This document shows, one piece after another, positions 42,046 through 51,067 of a DNA stretch of 64,000 bases. The translations under genes and the position numbers were made by a program. The notes under the pieces were generated by a model that ran no database searches, was not told the origin of the DNA, and was given only the letters and a program-made list of their open reading frames with translations. Numbering within the stretch: position 1 is the stretch's first letter; each line of letters starts with the position of its first letter. Source of the DNA: Hafnia alvei (GTDB lineage: Bacteria; Pseudomonadota; Gammaproteobacteria; Enterobacterales; Enterobacteriaceae); NCBI RefSeq assembly GCF_964063325.1, contig NZ_OZ061315.1, forward strand, positions 1 to 64,000, given 5' to 3'.

Positions 42046-44145
42046 TTAGTTTCGGTTGCGGTTAACTTTAATCACATCCGGCATGATACGAATTTTACGC
42101 ATGATATTCGCCAGATGGACGCGATCGCGGGTGGTCAGGCGGATGAAGGCGCTGTATACCCGGCCATCTTTCTCTTCGGTATTCATGCTCTGAATATTTG
42201 ATGCGGTGGCATTGATTGCAGCCGTCAGATTCGCCAGCGCGCCCTGATGGTTAAACATATCCACTTTGATTTCAGCAATGAATTCCTGCTCAATGTCTTT
42301 ATCCCACTCCACGGCCATAAACTTCTCTGGCTCTTTTTGATAGCCACGAATATTGCGGCAAGACTCGTGATGAATGACCAGACCTTTACCTGGGCTCACG
42401 TGCGCAATAATCGGGTCACCTGGAATTGGACGGCAACATTTGGCAAAGGTGAGTAGCACGCCGTCAGCGCCTTTGATCGGCAGTTTACGGCCTGAACTTG
42501 AGCTGCTTTGTTGCGGCTCGCCTAGCAGATTTTTCGCCACCACGACGCTCATGGCATTGCCTAGGCCGACTTCGGCCAGCAGGTCATCCATCGAATGAAG
42601 CTTCATGCGATCCAATTCGCGCTGAATATTCTCTGGAGGCAGGTCAGACAGCTTACGTCCGTTGCCGAGCGCGTGATTTAACAGACGGCGGCCAAGGCTT
42701 ACGGAGTCATCGCGCTTGAGGTTTTTCAACATCTGGCGGATTTTAGCGCGAGCTTTGGAGCTGACGACGAAGTTCAGCCATGCTGCATTTGGGCGAGCGC
42801 CCGGTGCAGTAATGATTTCAACGTTTTGCCCGCTGTGCAGCGCCTGAGACAGTGGATATGGCTGTCTATCGACGCGCGCGCCTACGCAGGCGTGGCCGAT
42901 GTCGGTGTGTACGGCGTAAGCAAAATCGACCGGCGTTGCTCCCGCAGGTAGTTCGACAATGCGACCTTCCGGCGTGAACACATAGATTTCGTCTGGGAAT
43001 AGATCGGATTTAACGCTCTCAATGAACTCGAAGGAGCTTCCTGCGCTTTGTTGCAGTTCGAGCAGGCTTTGCATCCAGCGTTGTGCACGGATTTGCGCCG
43101 TGGTGCTGGATTCGCCTTCTTTATAAGCCCAGTGAGCAGCAACACCCATCTCTGCCATTTGGTCCATGTCTTCGGTGCGAATTTGCACTTCGACAGGAAC
43201 ACCGTGCGGGCCAATCAGCGAGGTATGCAGTGATTGATATCCGTTGGCTTTAGGAATGGCAATATAGTCTTTGACGCGGCCCGGACGCGGCTTGTACAAG
43301 CTGTGCGCCTGACCCAAAACGCGGTAGCAGGTGTCCACATCCTTGACGATCACGCGGAAAGCGTAGATATCCATAATGGAGTGAAAACGCTGCTCTTTGA
43401 GATGCATCTTGCGATAAATCGAGTACAGATGTTTTTCTCGACCGTTGACGTGACACTCAATCCCCGCTTCGGTGAGACGACCTTCAATCTCAGAAAGAAT
43501 CTTCTGGATCATCTCTTTACGATTACCACGAGCGGCTTTCACCACTTCTTTGATAACGCGATAGCGGTTTGGATAGAGGGCTTCAAAACCCAGCTCTTCA
43601 AGCTCCGTTTTTAGGTGATGGATACCTAAACGATGTGCCAGAGGGCTATAGATTTCCAGCGTTTCACGCGCAATGCGACGACGTTTATCTGGGCGCAAAG
43701 AGCCCAGTGTGCGCATGTTGTGCGTGCGGTCGGCGAGTTTAATTAAGATCACGCGAATGTCCTGCACCATCGCCATGATCATCTTACGGAAGTTTTCTGC
43801 CTGAGCTTCTTTCTTGTCACGGAATTTCAGCTTATCCAGCTTTGACACACCCTCAACCAGTTCGGCAACGCTTTTGCCAAACAGTTGTTCCATATCTTGA
43901 TAGGTAGCGGGCGTGTCCTCAATGACGTCGTGCAATAACGCCGCCATCAAGGTTTCATAGTCGAGGCGCATTTCTGCAAGAATGCAGGCCACCGCGACCG
44001 GGTGAGTTATGTAGGGCTCACCGCTGGAGCGTGTCTGTCCCTCGTGCGCATCGCGCGCGACGAGGTATGCCTGTTTAAGGCGCTTGATCTGCTCTTCTGG
44101 CAGGTATTTTTGAATCAGCAGATTCAGGCTTTCAAACAGATACAA
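42046..44145 (-). CDS. spoT: Bifunctional (p)ppGpp hydrolase/synthetase SpoT
   Basis: SpoT degrades and weakly makes ppGpp in the stringent response. It is 699 residues (E. coli 702). The hydrolase HD pair is His72-Asp73 in ALLHDVIEDT. The synthetase region follows (YRVLGQAHSLYKPRPGRVKDYIAIPKANGYQSLH), then TGS (YVFTPEGRIVELPAGATPVDFAYAVHTDIGH), a helical and CC region (CCRPIPGD) and a C-terminal ACT domain. It is the second gene of the rpoZ operon, 19 bases after rpoZ. Confidence 0.98.
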   Translation of the reverse strand: MYLFESLNLLIQKYLPEEQIKRLKQAYLVARDAHEGQTRSSGEPYITHPVAVACILAEMRLDYETLMAALLHDVIEDTPATYQDMEQLFGKSVAELVEGVSKLDKLKFRDKKEAQAENFRKMIMAMVQDIRVILIKLADRTHNMRTLGSLRPDKRRRIARETLEIYSPLAHRLGIHHLKTELEELGFEALYPNRYRVIKEVVKAARGNRKEMIQKILSEIEGRLTEAGIECHVNGREKHLYSIYRKMHLKEQRFHSIMDIYAFRVIVKDVDTCYRVLGQAHSLYKPRPGRVKDYIAIPKANGYQSLHTSLIGPHGVPVEVQIRTEDMDQMAEMGVAAHWAYKEGESSTTAQIRAQRWMQSLLELQQSAGSSFEFIESVKSDLFPDEIYVFTPEGRIVELPAGATPVDFAYAVHTDIGHACVGARVDRQPYPLSQALHSGQNVEIITAPGARPNAAWLNFVVSSKARAKIRQMLKNLKRDDSVSLGRRLLNHALGNGRKLSDLPPENIQRELDRMKLHSMDDLLAEVGLGNAMSVVVAKNLLGEPQQSSSSSGRKLPIKGADGVLLTFAKCCRPIPGDPIIAHVSPGKGLVIHHESCRNIRGYQKEPEKFMAVEWDKDIEQEFIAEIKVDMFNHQGALANLTAAINATASNIQSMNTEEKDGRVYSAFIRLTTRDRVHLANIMRKIRIMPDVIKVNRNRN

Positions 44146-44164
44146 AGGCAGCTCTTCGTGTTAA

Positions 44165-44440
44165 TTAACGACGGCCTTCAGCAATTGCAGTCACCGCTTG
44201 AATTTCTGCGGCTTCTTGCTCTTGCTGTTCCTGGCGCTCACGTACGTCGAGGATCTGGTTGTTGATCAGACCTTCTTCGATTTCGCGCAGGGCGATAACG
44301 GTGTACTTATCGTTCTCTTCTGGTACTAACGGATCTTTGCCGCCAGATTGCATTTGGCGTGCCCGACGAGCAGCGACCAACACTAGGTCAAAACGGTTAC
44401 CAATTTTCTCTACAGCGTCTTGAACAGTTACGCGTGCCAT
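44165..44440 (-). CDS. rpoZ: RNA polymerase omega subunit
   Basis: Omega helps fold the beta-prime subunit and contributes to ppGpp binding. It has 91 residues as in E. coli, with MARVTVQDAVEKIGNRFDLV, AARRARQM, and YTVIALREIEEGLI. The Gln/Glu-rich tail is variable in the family. It heads the spoT unit, 54 bases downstream of gmk on the same strand. Confidence 0.98.
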   Translation of the reverse strand: MARVTVQDAVEKIGNRFDLVLVAARRARQMQSGGKDPLVPEENDKYTVIALREIEEGLINNQILDVRERQEQQEQEAAEIQAVTAIAEGRR

Positions 44441-44494
44441 AAATGTGCTACTCCACAGGTGAAGAAATGACTGGGCATGATACTGAAAGAGTCT

Positions 44495-45118
44495 TCAGTC
44501 TGCCAACAATTTGGTTATTAACGCGTCATGTCGCATTTTCTGGCGACCTAAACGCAGGCGTTCAGCGCGGATAATGGTTTTGAGATCGGACAGCGCCAAA
44601 TCAAAATCATCATTCACGATGAGGTAATCATATTCGGCATAGTGCGTCATCTCGGCAACGGCTTGCGCCATGCGTTTGGCGATGACTTCTTCGCTATCCT
44701 GACCACGACCGCGTAAGCGGCGGCCTAACTCATCTTTCGATGGTGGCAGAATAAAAATGCTGCGTGCCTGCGGCATTTTCTTACGAATTTGTTGTGCGCC
44801 CTGCCAGTCGATATCAAGGAAGACATCCACGCCGGTCGACAAAATCTGCTCAATCGCTTTACGCGATGTGCCGTAATAGTTGCCAAATACCTCCGCATGT
44901 TCAAGGAAGGCATCTTCCCCAATCATCTGGCGGAATTCGTCATGAGAGACGAAATAGTAATGCTCGCCGTGATTTTCGCCAGGACGTTTGGCACGAGTGG
45001 TGTGCGAAATCGAAACCTGCGTATCGTACAACGGCTGAGTTTTCAGCAATGCCTGAATCAGGCTGGATTTTCCTGCCCCGCTTGGCGCGGAAACAATATA
45101 TAAAGTGCCTTGAACCAT
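44495..45118 (-). CDS. gmk: Guanylate kinase
   Basis: Gmk phosphorylates GMP to GDP. The 207-residue protein has the P-loop SAPSGAGKSS at its N-terminus, the GMP-binding region SHTTRAKRPGE and YYFVSHDEF, and DIDWQGAQQIR. The start at 45118 gives the standard MVQGTLYIVSAPSG; an upstream in-frame ATG would add 17 unrelated residues. It is divergent from ligB, as in E. coli. Confidence 0.97.
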   Translation of the reverse strand: MVQGTLYIVSAPSGAGKSSLIQALLKTQPLYDTQVSISHTTRAKRPGENHGEHYYFVSHDEFRQMIGEDAFLEHAEVFGNYYGTSRKAIEQILSTGVDVFLDIDWQGAQQIRKKMPQARSIFILPPSKDELGRRLRGRGQDSEEVIAKRMAQAVAEMTHYAEYDYLIVNDDFDLALSDLKTIIRAERLRLGRQKMRHDALITKLLAD

Positions 45119-45390
45119 AGTGGGTCTTATTGATGTCGTTCGTGTTAAAAGAACAAAAGAAAGATACAACTCCCCGTAGTATACACGGCTACTCGCCGTG
45201 ATGCAGCGCCCACTTTCAGTCTACGGCGTGAATTTATTTGTCATCTCTGCGCATTGCGAGCCCGTTTGCAAAAAAAGTGCAATCTCATGTCAGTTATTAA
45301 ATCTGTGATGAATCCGTTTCGCAAAGGCCAGCAAGACCGCTGGAATACTGTCCTGCTTGCGTTTTAATGGCTGCAAACAGGAGGTGTCAT

Positions 45391-47121
45391 ATGGCATGGA
45401 AAATATGGATTGCGCTACTCGTGTGGTTTGTTTCCGGTTTTAACCGAGGTTGGGCTCAGCCTTTTTGTCCACAATGGACTGCCGAACACGGGGCTCATGA
45501 GATCAATGCATTGCAAAAACAGATCGCCAAGTGGGATGAAGACTATTTTCTACAGGGCACATCGCCCGTACCCGATGAAATATATGACCAAATGGCTCAG
45601 CGGTTGAAAACGTGGAAGCACTGTTTTTCCCAAGCAAATTCAAGCCAAGTGGCGCTTGAACCGCCGAGCTTAGGCAATACGCTTCTTCACCCCGTGGCGC
45701 ATACGGGGCTGAGTAAGTTAGAGAATGAGCCTGCGGTGCAGAGGTGGTTACAGGGTAAAAAAGGTGTATGGGTGCAGCCGAAAATTGATGGCGTGGCAAT
45801 TACTCTGCATTACCAAGGTGGGCGTTTAGTCAATATGATCAGCCGTGGCGATGGTCTGAAGGGGCAAGATTGGACTAAGGCGGCGATGGTGATTGCCGCC
45901 ATCCCTAAAAAGATTGTCGATGAAAACGCCGATGTTGTGTTGCAAGGAGAGCTATTCCTGAAGGTGACCGATCATCAACAGAAAAGAGACGGCGGGATCA
46001 ATGCTCGGGCCAAAGTAGCTGGGGCCATGCGGCTAAAGATTTTACCTCCCGACACTGCCGCGCAGCTGGATGTTTTCATCTGGGGATACCCCGACGGCGC
46101 GGATAATATGCAACAAAGATTAAGCACGTTGACGCAGTTGGGCTTCCCGCTGGCAGAGCAATATACCAATGCGGTAGCCGATGTCGGTGCCGTTGGGTAC
46201 TGGCGCGACTATTGGTATCAGCACGCATTGCCTTTTGTCACCGATGGTGTGGTGTTGCATATGGATCAACAACCCGCATCACCGTTGTGGCAGCCGTCAC
46301 CGCCGGGATGGGCCGTGGCATGGAAGTATCCACTGAAATCCCAAGTTGCTGAGGTTAAAGACGTGCAGTTCAGTATTGGGCGCAGTGGGAGAATCAATGC
46401 CATCCTGCTGATCGACCCTGTGATGGTTGATGATAAACGTGTTAGCCGTGTGAGCTTAGGTTCCGTGATGCGTTGGCGGCAGTGGGATGTTCAGCCCCAT
46501 GATCAAATTTCGGTGGTGCTAGCAGGACAGGGGGTTCCCCATTTAGAAAAAGTAATTTGGCGTAGCCCCGACAGAGTTATCATCAATGCACCTGACCAAA
46601 ATAAATACCATTCATTAAGTTGTTGGCACTACACGCCAGACTGCGAGCAGCAGTTCGTTGCGCGCATAGTTTGGATGGTTCAAACCTTGGGTGTTTCAGG
46701 GGTTGGTGAGGTTTTCTGGCGAGAATTGGCGCAGCACGGATTGTTATCAGATGTGGATACAATTTTTAGGCTGACCGAGGCCGATTTAGTTAAGGCTGGT
46801 ATTGGGGGGAGTCGAGCAAACAAGCTGAGCGACGAGCTAGGAAAAGTGAAAGCGGCTCCAGTAATAACGTGGCTGAAAGCGCTGGGAATGCCAAATACTT
46901 TAGCTAACTGTGGCTTAGAAAGCGTCGATTGCCACTTTTCATTGGCTCAAGAAAAGCAATATCAGCGGTTCTGGCATAACGCTGAGTGGCTTAAGCTTGT
47001 GGCTCGGTTAAGGCAGCAGGGCGTTGCTGCCTTTAATCAATTTTCTATTAGTGATCGGGCTGCTGATAGTCAAAGACCGGCAGTCCCAAGCGGAAACGCA
47101 GCGCCAATAAACGTGCCGTGA
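45391..47121 (+). CDS. ligB: NAD-dependent DNA ligase LigB
   Basis: LigB is the second, non-essential NAD-dependent ligase of enterobacteria. The 576-residue protein (E. coli 560) starts with a hydrophobic segment that looks like a signal or anchor (MAWKIWIALLVWFVSGFNRGWA). The adenylated lysine is Lys131 in VQPKIDG, followed by ISRGDGLKGQDWT, LQGELFL, the FVTDGVVL motif and AWKYPLKSQ. An OB fold and helix-hairpin-helix part follow; the BRCT domain and zinc site of LigA are absent. ATG 45391 follows AGGAGG. Its last 74 bases overlap the end of convergent yicG. Confidence 0.95.
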   Translation: MAWKIWIALLVWFVSGFNRGWAQPFCPQWTAEHGAHEINALQKQIAKWDEDYFLQGTSPVPDEIYDQMAQRLKTWKHCFSQANSSQVALEPPSLGNTLLHPVAHTGLSKLENEPAVQRWLQGKKGVWVQPKIDGVAITLHYQGGRLVNMISRGDGLKGQDWTKAAMVIAAIPKKIVDENADVVLQGELFLKVTDHQQKRDGGINARAKVAGAMRLKILPPDTAAQLDVFIWGYPDGADNMQQRLSTLTQLGFPLAEQYTNAVADVGAVGYWRDYWYQHALPFVTDGVVLHMDQQPASPLWQPSPPGWAVAWKYPLKSQVAEVKDVQFSIGRSGRINAILLIDPVMVDDKRVSRVSLGSVMRWRQWDVQPHDQISVVLAGQGVPHLEKVIWRSPDRVIINAPDQNKYHSLSCWHYTPDCEQQFVARIVWMVQTLGVSGVGEVFWRELAQHGLLSDVDTIFRLTEADLVKAGIGGSRANKLSDELGKVKAAPVITWLKALGMPNTLANCGLESVDCHFSLAQEKQYQRFWHNAEWLKLVARLRQQGVAAFNQFSISDRAADSQRPAVPSGNAAPINVP

Positions 47122-47665
47122 AGCCGGCAAATAGTGTAATCATCACCGTGAGATCTTGAGGGATAGATAAATAAAGCAATCCCATATAGAGCCACGCGGC
47201 GGCGAAAGAGATCCCCGCATACAGCTCTTTTTGAAACACTAACGGGATGCGGTTACAGAACAGGTCACGTAGGACGCCACCAAAGACACCGGTTACAACG
47301 GCAGCGATAGACGCGATGATCGGCCCATGTCCCATCTCTAACGCGACCTGAGCACCGATAATCGAAAACACCACAAGCCCGACGGCATCTAAAACTAAAA
47401 AGAGTTTACGTAAATGCGTCATCAACGGTGCAGCCCACGTTGTGACAATGGCGGCAACAGCAACGATAACGATGTTCTCAGGGTGTTTGACCCAGCTCAA
47501 AGGATAGTGGCCAAGCAGCATGTCACGTACAGAGCCACCGCCAATGGCTGTGGCAGAAGCAATGATAATAACGCCAAACATATCCATTTGACGGCGGCCA
47601 GCGGCGAGTGCGCCAGTCATGGCTTCAGCAGTGATCCCAACAATATAAAGAATACTCAGTAACAT
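47048..47665 (-). CDS. yicG: TRIC-like membrane protein YicG (UPF0126)
   Basis: This is a 205-residue inner-membrane protein with six or seven membrane segments in two related halves. Each half has a glycine-rich motif: ATAIGGGSVRDMLLG and VTGVFGGVLRDLFCN. The UPF0126/TRIC family includes bacterial cation channels; YicG itself has been linked to glycine uptake, which I treat as tentative here. The ATG at 47665 gives MLLSILYIVGITAEAMTGAL, the family N-terminus. Its 3' end overlaps ligB tail to tail. Confidence 0.92.
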   Translation of the reverse strand: MLLSILYIVGITAEAMTGALAAGRRQMDMFGVIIIASATAIGGGSVRDMLLGHYPLSWVKHPENIVIVAVAAIVTTWAAPLMTHLRKLFLVLDAVGLVVFSIIGAQVALEMGHGPIIASIAAVVTGVFGGVLRDLFCNRIPLVFQKELYAGISFAAAWLYMGLLYLSIPQDLTVMITLFAGFTARLLALRFRLGLPVFDYQQPDH

Positions 47666-47865
47666 GACCCAACAACCTTTTAGAGCTGAAATGAGATAAT
47701 AGAACATGCAGAGTAGTGACTTGCTGTGACTATCTCGACTGAGTTTTTCTAAAGGGTTAGGTTTCGAATTAATTTAGCTATGTCAAAATATTATCTTAAT
47801 GCTGAATATATAGGCTTTATTTTATTTTAAATATTAATAATGGATAAGAATTTATAATTCGAAAA

Positions 47866-48798
47866 TCAAACATTATCCCAATACGCGGGTGTCCCAAACT
47901 TATGGACAAAGAAATCGATGACAACGCGTACTTTAAGCGGAAGCCGCCGACTCTGCGGATAGAGAGCCGCTAGCTGCTGGGGCTCCAGCCTAGTGGATAC
48001 GGGATATTTCTCCATCAAACTCACCAGACGGCCATCTTGTAATGCATCCCCCAATAGCCATGTTGGGAAGACTACGATCCCTAAACCTTGGATTGCTGCA
48101 TCTAACAGCGAATCGGCATTATTTCCGGTGAAGGAGCCATGCAGGCTATAGGGAATCCATTGATTTTTAATTTGGAAAAACCATCTCTGCGCACCCGCAA
48201 AACCCTTAAATACGATGCAATTGTGATGCTCTAATTCTTCTGGCGTGGTTGGGATCCCAAAGCGATGTAAGTATTCTGGACTCGCGGCGATACGGTAGTT
48301 TTGTTGGGCTAGTACTCTGCCTTGTAGATTTGAGTCTGACAAAATACCGATACGAAACAGAAGGTCAGATGCATCTTGCATGGGATCGACAAAATTATCT
48401 GTTTGCACCAGTTCAACGCAAAGCTTGGGGTATTTTTCACAGAGTTCAGGAATATAGGGCGCGATATGCAGTCGGCCAAATACCACTGGAGCGTTGATGC
48501 GCACAAGCCCTGCAGGCTCAAGCTTCTTTTCCTGTAACGCTTGCTCAGCCTCCTCGAGCTGTTCGAGGACTCGTCGTGCGTACGTCGCCAATAGCCGACC
48601 GCTTTCCGTTGCAGTTACCGCGCGGGTGTGGCGATACAACAATTGTTGATTAAGCGCTTGTTCTATAAGCTGCATTTGGCGTGAAATAGACGATGGCGCA
48701 ACGCCTTCTTTGCGTGCAACCGCCGAAAAACTTCCGTGATCGAGGACGGCAACAAACAATCGTAGTGCTTTTATATTGAGTTCATTGAACGCTTGCAT
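47866..48798 (-). CDS. LysR-family transcriptional regulator
   Basis: This is a LysR-type regulator of about 310 residues. The N-terminal winged helix-turn-helix spans ALRLFVAVLDHGSFSAVARKEGVAPSSISRQM, and the C-terminal effector domain is of the type 2 periplasmic-binding fold (GLVRINAPVVFGRLHIAPYI, DAAIQGLGIVVFPTWLL). The start is uncertain among three in-frame codons (48816, 48807, 48798); 48798 has the best spacing to a GCGGAA. It lies downstream of a dehydrogenase gene on the same strand, separated by a terminator, and may or may not control it. Confidence 0.88.
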   Translation of the reverse strand: MQAFNELNIKALRLFVAVLDHGSFSAVARKEGVAPSSISRQMQLIEQALNQQLLYRHTRAVTATESGRLLATYARRVLEQLEEAEQALQEKKLEPAGLVRINAPVVFGRLHIAPYIPELCEKYPKLCVELVQTDNFVDPMQDASDLLFRIGILSDSNLQGRVLAQQNYRIAASPEYLHRFGIPTTPEELEHHNCIVFKGFAGAQRWFFQIKNQWIPYSLHGSFTGNNADSLLDAAIQGLGIVVFPTWLLGDALQDGRLVSLMEKYPVSTRLEPQQLAALYPQSRRLPLKVRVVIDFFVHKFGTPAYWDNV

Positions 48799-48878
48799 GT
48801 TGTGCATATTCCGCAAAGAGGTTTTATCTATGGTGCGTTTTTGTGAATGGTTTTACTAGTGGGCTATTCAGCAGTTTT

Positions 48879-48899
48879 CCCTCTCCACTAAGGAGAGGG
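48879..48899 (-). terminator. Hairpin after the dehydrogenase gene
   Basis: CCCTCTCC and GGAGAGGG form a perfect 8-bp stem with a 5-base loop between the dehydrogenase stop and the LysR start. No strong T run follows on the minus strand. Confidence 0.6.
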
Positions 48900-48934
48900 T
48901 TGGTACTATGACAATATCAAGATATTACGTTGAA

Positions 48935-49810
48935 TTACTTTAAACCGCTGCGACGGGCGGAAACATTGGCTAGCGCTGACCAATCAAGATTACCGTCGCC
49001 TTGAGCGATAGCATCAATGAAGTTATCTCTTAATACGCTAGCGAATGGCATGGGTACGTTTTTCTCTTCGGCAGCTTGTTGTGCCAAGCGAACGTCTTTC
49101 AAACCAAGCGTTAGTTTGAAGCCTGCGGGGGTATAGCGTTCTTCGGCGATCATGCCGCCATAGTTTTTGTATACCGGAGCCGAAAATAGCGTACTGGTCA
49201 GCATATTGATAAAGTCTTTAGGCTCAATGCCGTGCGCTTTAACCAATGCTGTGGATTCCCCAACGGATTCAATGACGGTAGCAAGCATGAAGTTTGCCGC
49301 GAGTTTTACCGTGCTGGCCTGTTCTGGATTATCGCCGAAGTACCAAGTTTTTTGGCCTAATACATCGAATACAGGCTGCACGCGGCGGAGCTGCTCGGGC
49401 TCTCCAGCGGCTAAAATATTTAAATTCCCTGCGGCTGCAACGTCTACCCGTCCTAATACGGGGGCTGCAATGTAATGAATGCCTTTTTCTGCGCAGTAGC
49501 TTGCCATCTTACGCGTGAGGTCATTAGAAACCGTTGCCATATTGATATAGACCGCCCCCGCTGCTAACGAATCTAATGCGCCCTGAGCGATCATCACATC
49601 ATGGGTAATCGCATCGTCGGCTAACATCGAAATAACAACTTCACTTCCTGCGATATCAGCAGGGCATTGGCAAAGCCTTGCACCATCGTCAACGAGCGGG
49701 TTTGCTGCAGCTGAGCTACGGTTCCATACAGCGACTTCATATCCTGCGTTTAGCAGGTTGTGCGCCATAGGCTGGCCCATAGAGCCTAATCCAAGAAAAG
49801 CGATCTTCAT
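48935..49810 (-). CDS. NAD(P)-dependent beta-hydroxyacid dehydrogenase family protein
   Basis: This is a 291-residue member of the 3-hydroxyisobutyrate dehydrogenase superfamily, which oxidises beta-hydroxyacids or reduces semialdehydes and glyoxylate. The Rossmann motif FLGLGSMGQPMAHNL is at the N-terminus and NRSS follows strand 2. The substrate signature is altered to APVLGRVDVAAAGNL (family usually APVSGG), and the catalytic lysine lies in TVKLAANFMLA. The changed substrate motif puts it in the glyoxylate-reductase-like branch rather than classical MmsB. The substrate is not known. The next gene upstream is divergent. Confidence 0.87.
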   Translation of the reverse strand: MKIAFLGLGSMGQPMAHNLLNAGYEVAVWNRSSAAANPLVDDGARLCQCPADIAGSEVVISMLADDAITHDVMIAQGALDSLAAGAVYINMATVSNDLTRKMASYCAEKGIHYIAAPVLGRVDVAAAGNLNILAAGEPEQLRRVQPVFDVLGQKTWYFGDNPEQASTVKLAANFMLATVIESVGESTALVKAHGIEPKDFINMLTSTLFSAPVYKNYGGMIAEERYTPAGFKLTLGLKDVRLAQQAAEEKNVPMPFASVLRDNFIDAIAQGDGNLDWSALANVSARRSGLK

Positions 49811-50040
49811 GAGTTACTCCTAGTCATTGTCTTCCGGTGTGATTGCAGGTTCCGGCTATTTTTGTATCCCCACCCTAGAGTTTCAGGAAAGGTGAGTCAA
49901 ATCACTGCATGCTGTGCGTAATTCGCAAAACTGTTTAGCAACTCATGCTGTTTTTCGAAAGATAAAGGTGTCTGATAATGCTCGCCATCAGATTTAGCGA
50001 CTTTTCGCGAATCGTTTGAATGATGCGGAGTGAGTAATCG

Positions 50041-50529
50041 ATGACACAGCCAGAGCGACGTAAAACAGCGCATTCAGGCTCAATGAACGGCGCCTATATT
50101 CCATTGGTCATTATGGCCGGTATGGGGCTTTCTGTTGAAGCCGGATTGCTTGGTCCACTCGGTGAGGCGGTGGGGCACTTATGGGCGACGTTGAGCATAT
50201 TTGGCGTAGGCGCAGCCCTACTGTTTCTTATCTCGTTATTAACCGGAAAGCCGACAGAGCATCGCTCTTTCAGCTCGCTGCCCCGTTGGCAACTTACAGG
50301 CGGTCTTCTGGGACCTGTGTACGTCATTATGTTGACGCTGGCGACGCCGGTGATTGGTGTCGCAATGACGATGATCGCCATTCTGTCGGGTCAGGTGGCG
50401 AAAAGCTTATTAATCGACCATTTTGGTTGGTTTGGGATCTCACGTAAACGCGTGGGGGTGCAGCGCCTACTCGCATTAGCGCTCATTGTCGCTGCTTTGA
50501 TTCTTATCGCTGTGGGGGCGTCACAATGA
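50041..50529 (+). CDS. DUF606/YdcZ-type membrane protein, first of a pair
   Basis: This 162-residue protein has about five membrane segments of the DMT-related DUF606 group. After a polar N-terminus (MTQPERRKTAHSGSMNG), hydrophobic stretches begin with YIPLVIMAGMGLSVEAGLLG. The family cores PRWQLTGGLLGPVYVIML and ILSGQVAKSLLIDHFGWFG are present. A GGAG lies about 10 bases before the ATG. It overlaps the next, homologous gene by 4 bases, so the two probably work as a heterodimeric transporter. The substrate is unknown. Confidence 0.85.
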   Translation: MTQPERRKTAHSGSMNGAYIPLVIMAGMGLSVEAGLLGPLGEAVGHLWATLSIFGVGAALLFLISLLTGKPTEHRSFSSLPRWQLTGGLLGPVYVIMLTLATPVIGVAMTMIAILSGQVAKSLLIDHFGWFGISRKRVGVQRLLALALIVAALILIAVGASQ

Positions 50530-50993
50530 TGGGACATATCATAATGCTGGCGCTGGTGGTTTTGGCTGGCGCAGTTCTGAGCATGCAGGCCGCTATCAAT
50601 GGCCGACTAGGTGAACGCGTTGGGGTGATACGCAGCAGCCAACTGACGTTTGTTGTTGGCGCCGTTCTTAGTGGATTGCTGATTTTCTTCTTTGAGCCTT
50701 CACATTCACAGACTTTACTCACCGTGCCGAAATGGCAGTTGGCTGGAGCATTGTTTGGCATGTTTTATATGTTGGTGATGGTGGCATCAGTACCGAAAAT
50801 AGGCGTTGCGACAGCGACGGTGGCGGTGATTTGCGGGCAACTGTCAATGGGGATGATGATTGATACTTTTGGATGGTTTGGCAATCAAGCAATCGGCTTT
50901 TCCAGCAGTCGTATGGCCGCTTTAGTTTGCCTAGCCTTGGCTCTGGTATTGATTTATCGCAGTAACCAAGCAGAAGAACAATCCACAGAGTGA
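50526..50993 (+). CDS. DUF606/YdcZ-type membrane protein, second of a pair
   Basis: This is a 155-residue paralogue of the preceding gene: LVVLAGAVLSMQAAINGRLG at the N-terminus, PKWQLAGALFGMFYMLVMV in the middle and VICGQLSMGMMIDTFGWFG towards the end. Five hydrophobic segments are visible. The ATGA overlap with its partner indicates coupled translation. It ends at a hairpin shared with convergent yicC. I do not assign a substrate. Confidence 0.85.
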   Translation: MMGHIIMLALVVLAGAVLSMQAAINGRLGERVGVIRSSQLTFVVGAVLSGLLIFFFEPSHSQTLLTVPKWQLAGALFGMFYMLVMVASVPKIGVATATVAVICGQLSMGMMIDTFGWFGNQAIGFSSSRMAALVCLALALVLIYRSNQAEEQSTE

Positions 50994-51006
50994 TTGTTTG
51001 AGCGAT

Positions 51007-51044
51007 AAAAAAGCCTGGCTCTACGATGGTAGAACCGGGCTTTT
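51007..51044. terminator. Bidirectional terminator between the DUF606 pair and yicC
   Basis: AAAAGCCTGGCTCTAC pairs with GTAGAACCGGGCTTTT around gatg, with two mismatches or wobbles. The A and T runs serve both converging genes. Confidence 0.85.
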
Positions 51045-51067
51045 GTTTGTTGAAGCTGAGCAGAAAA

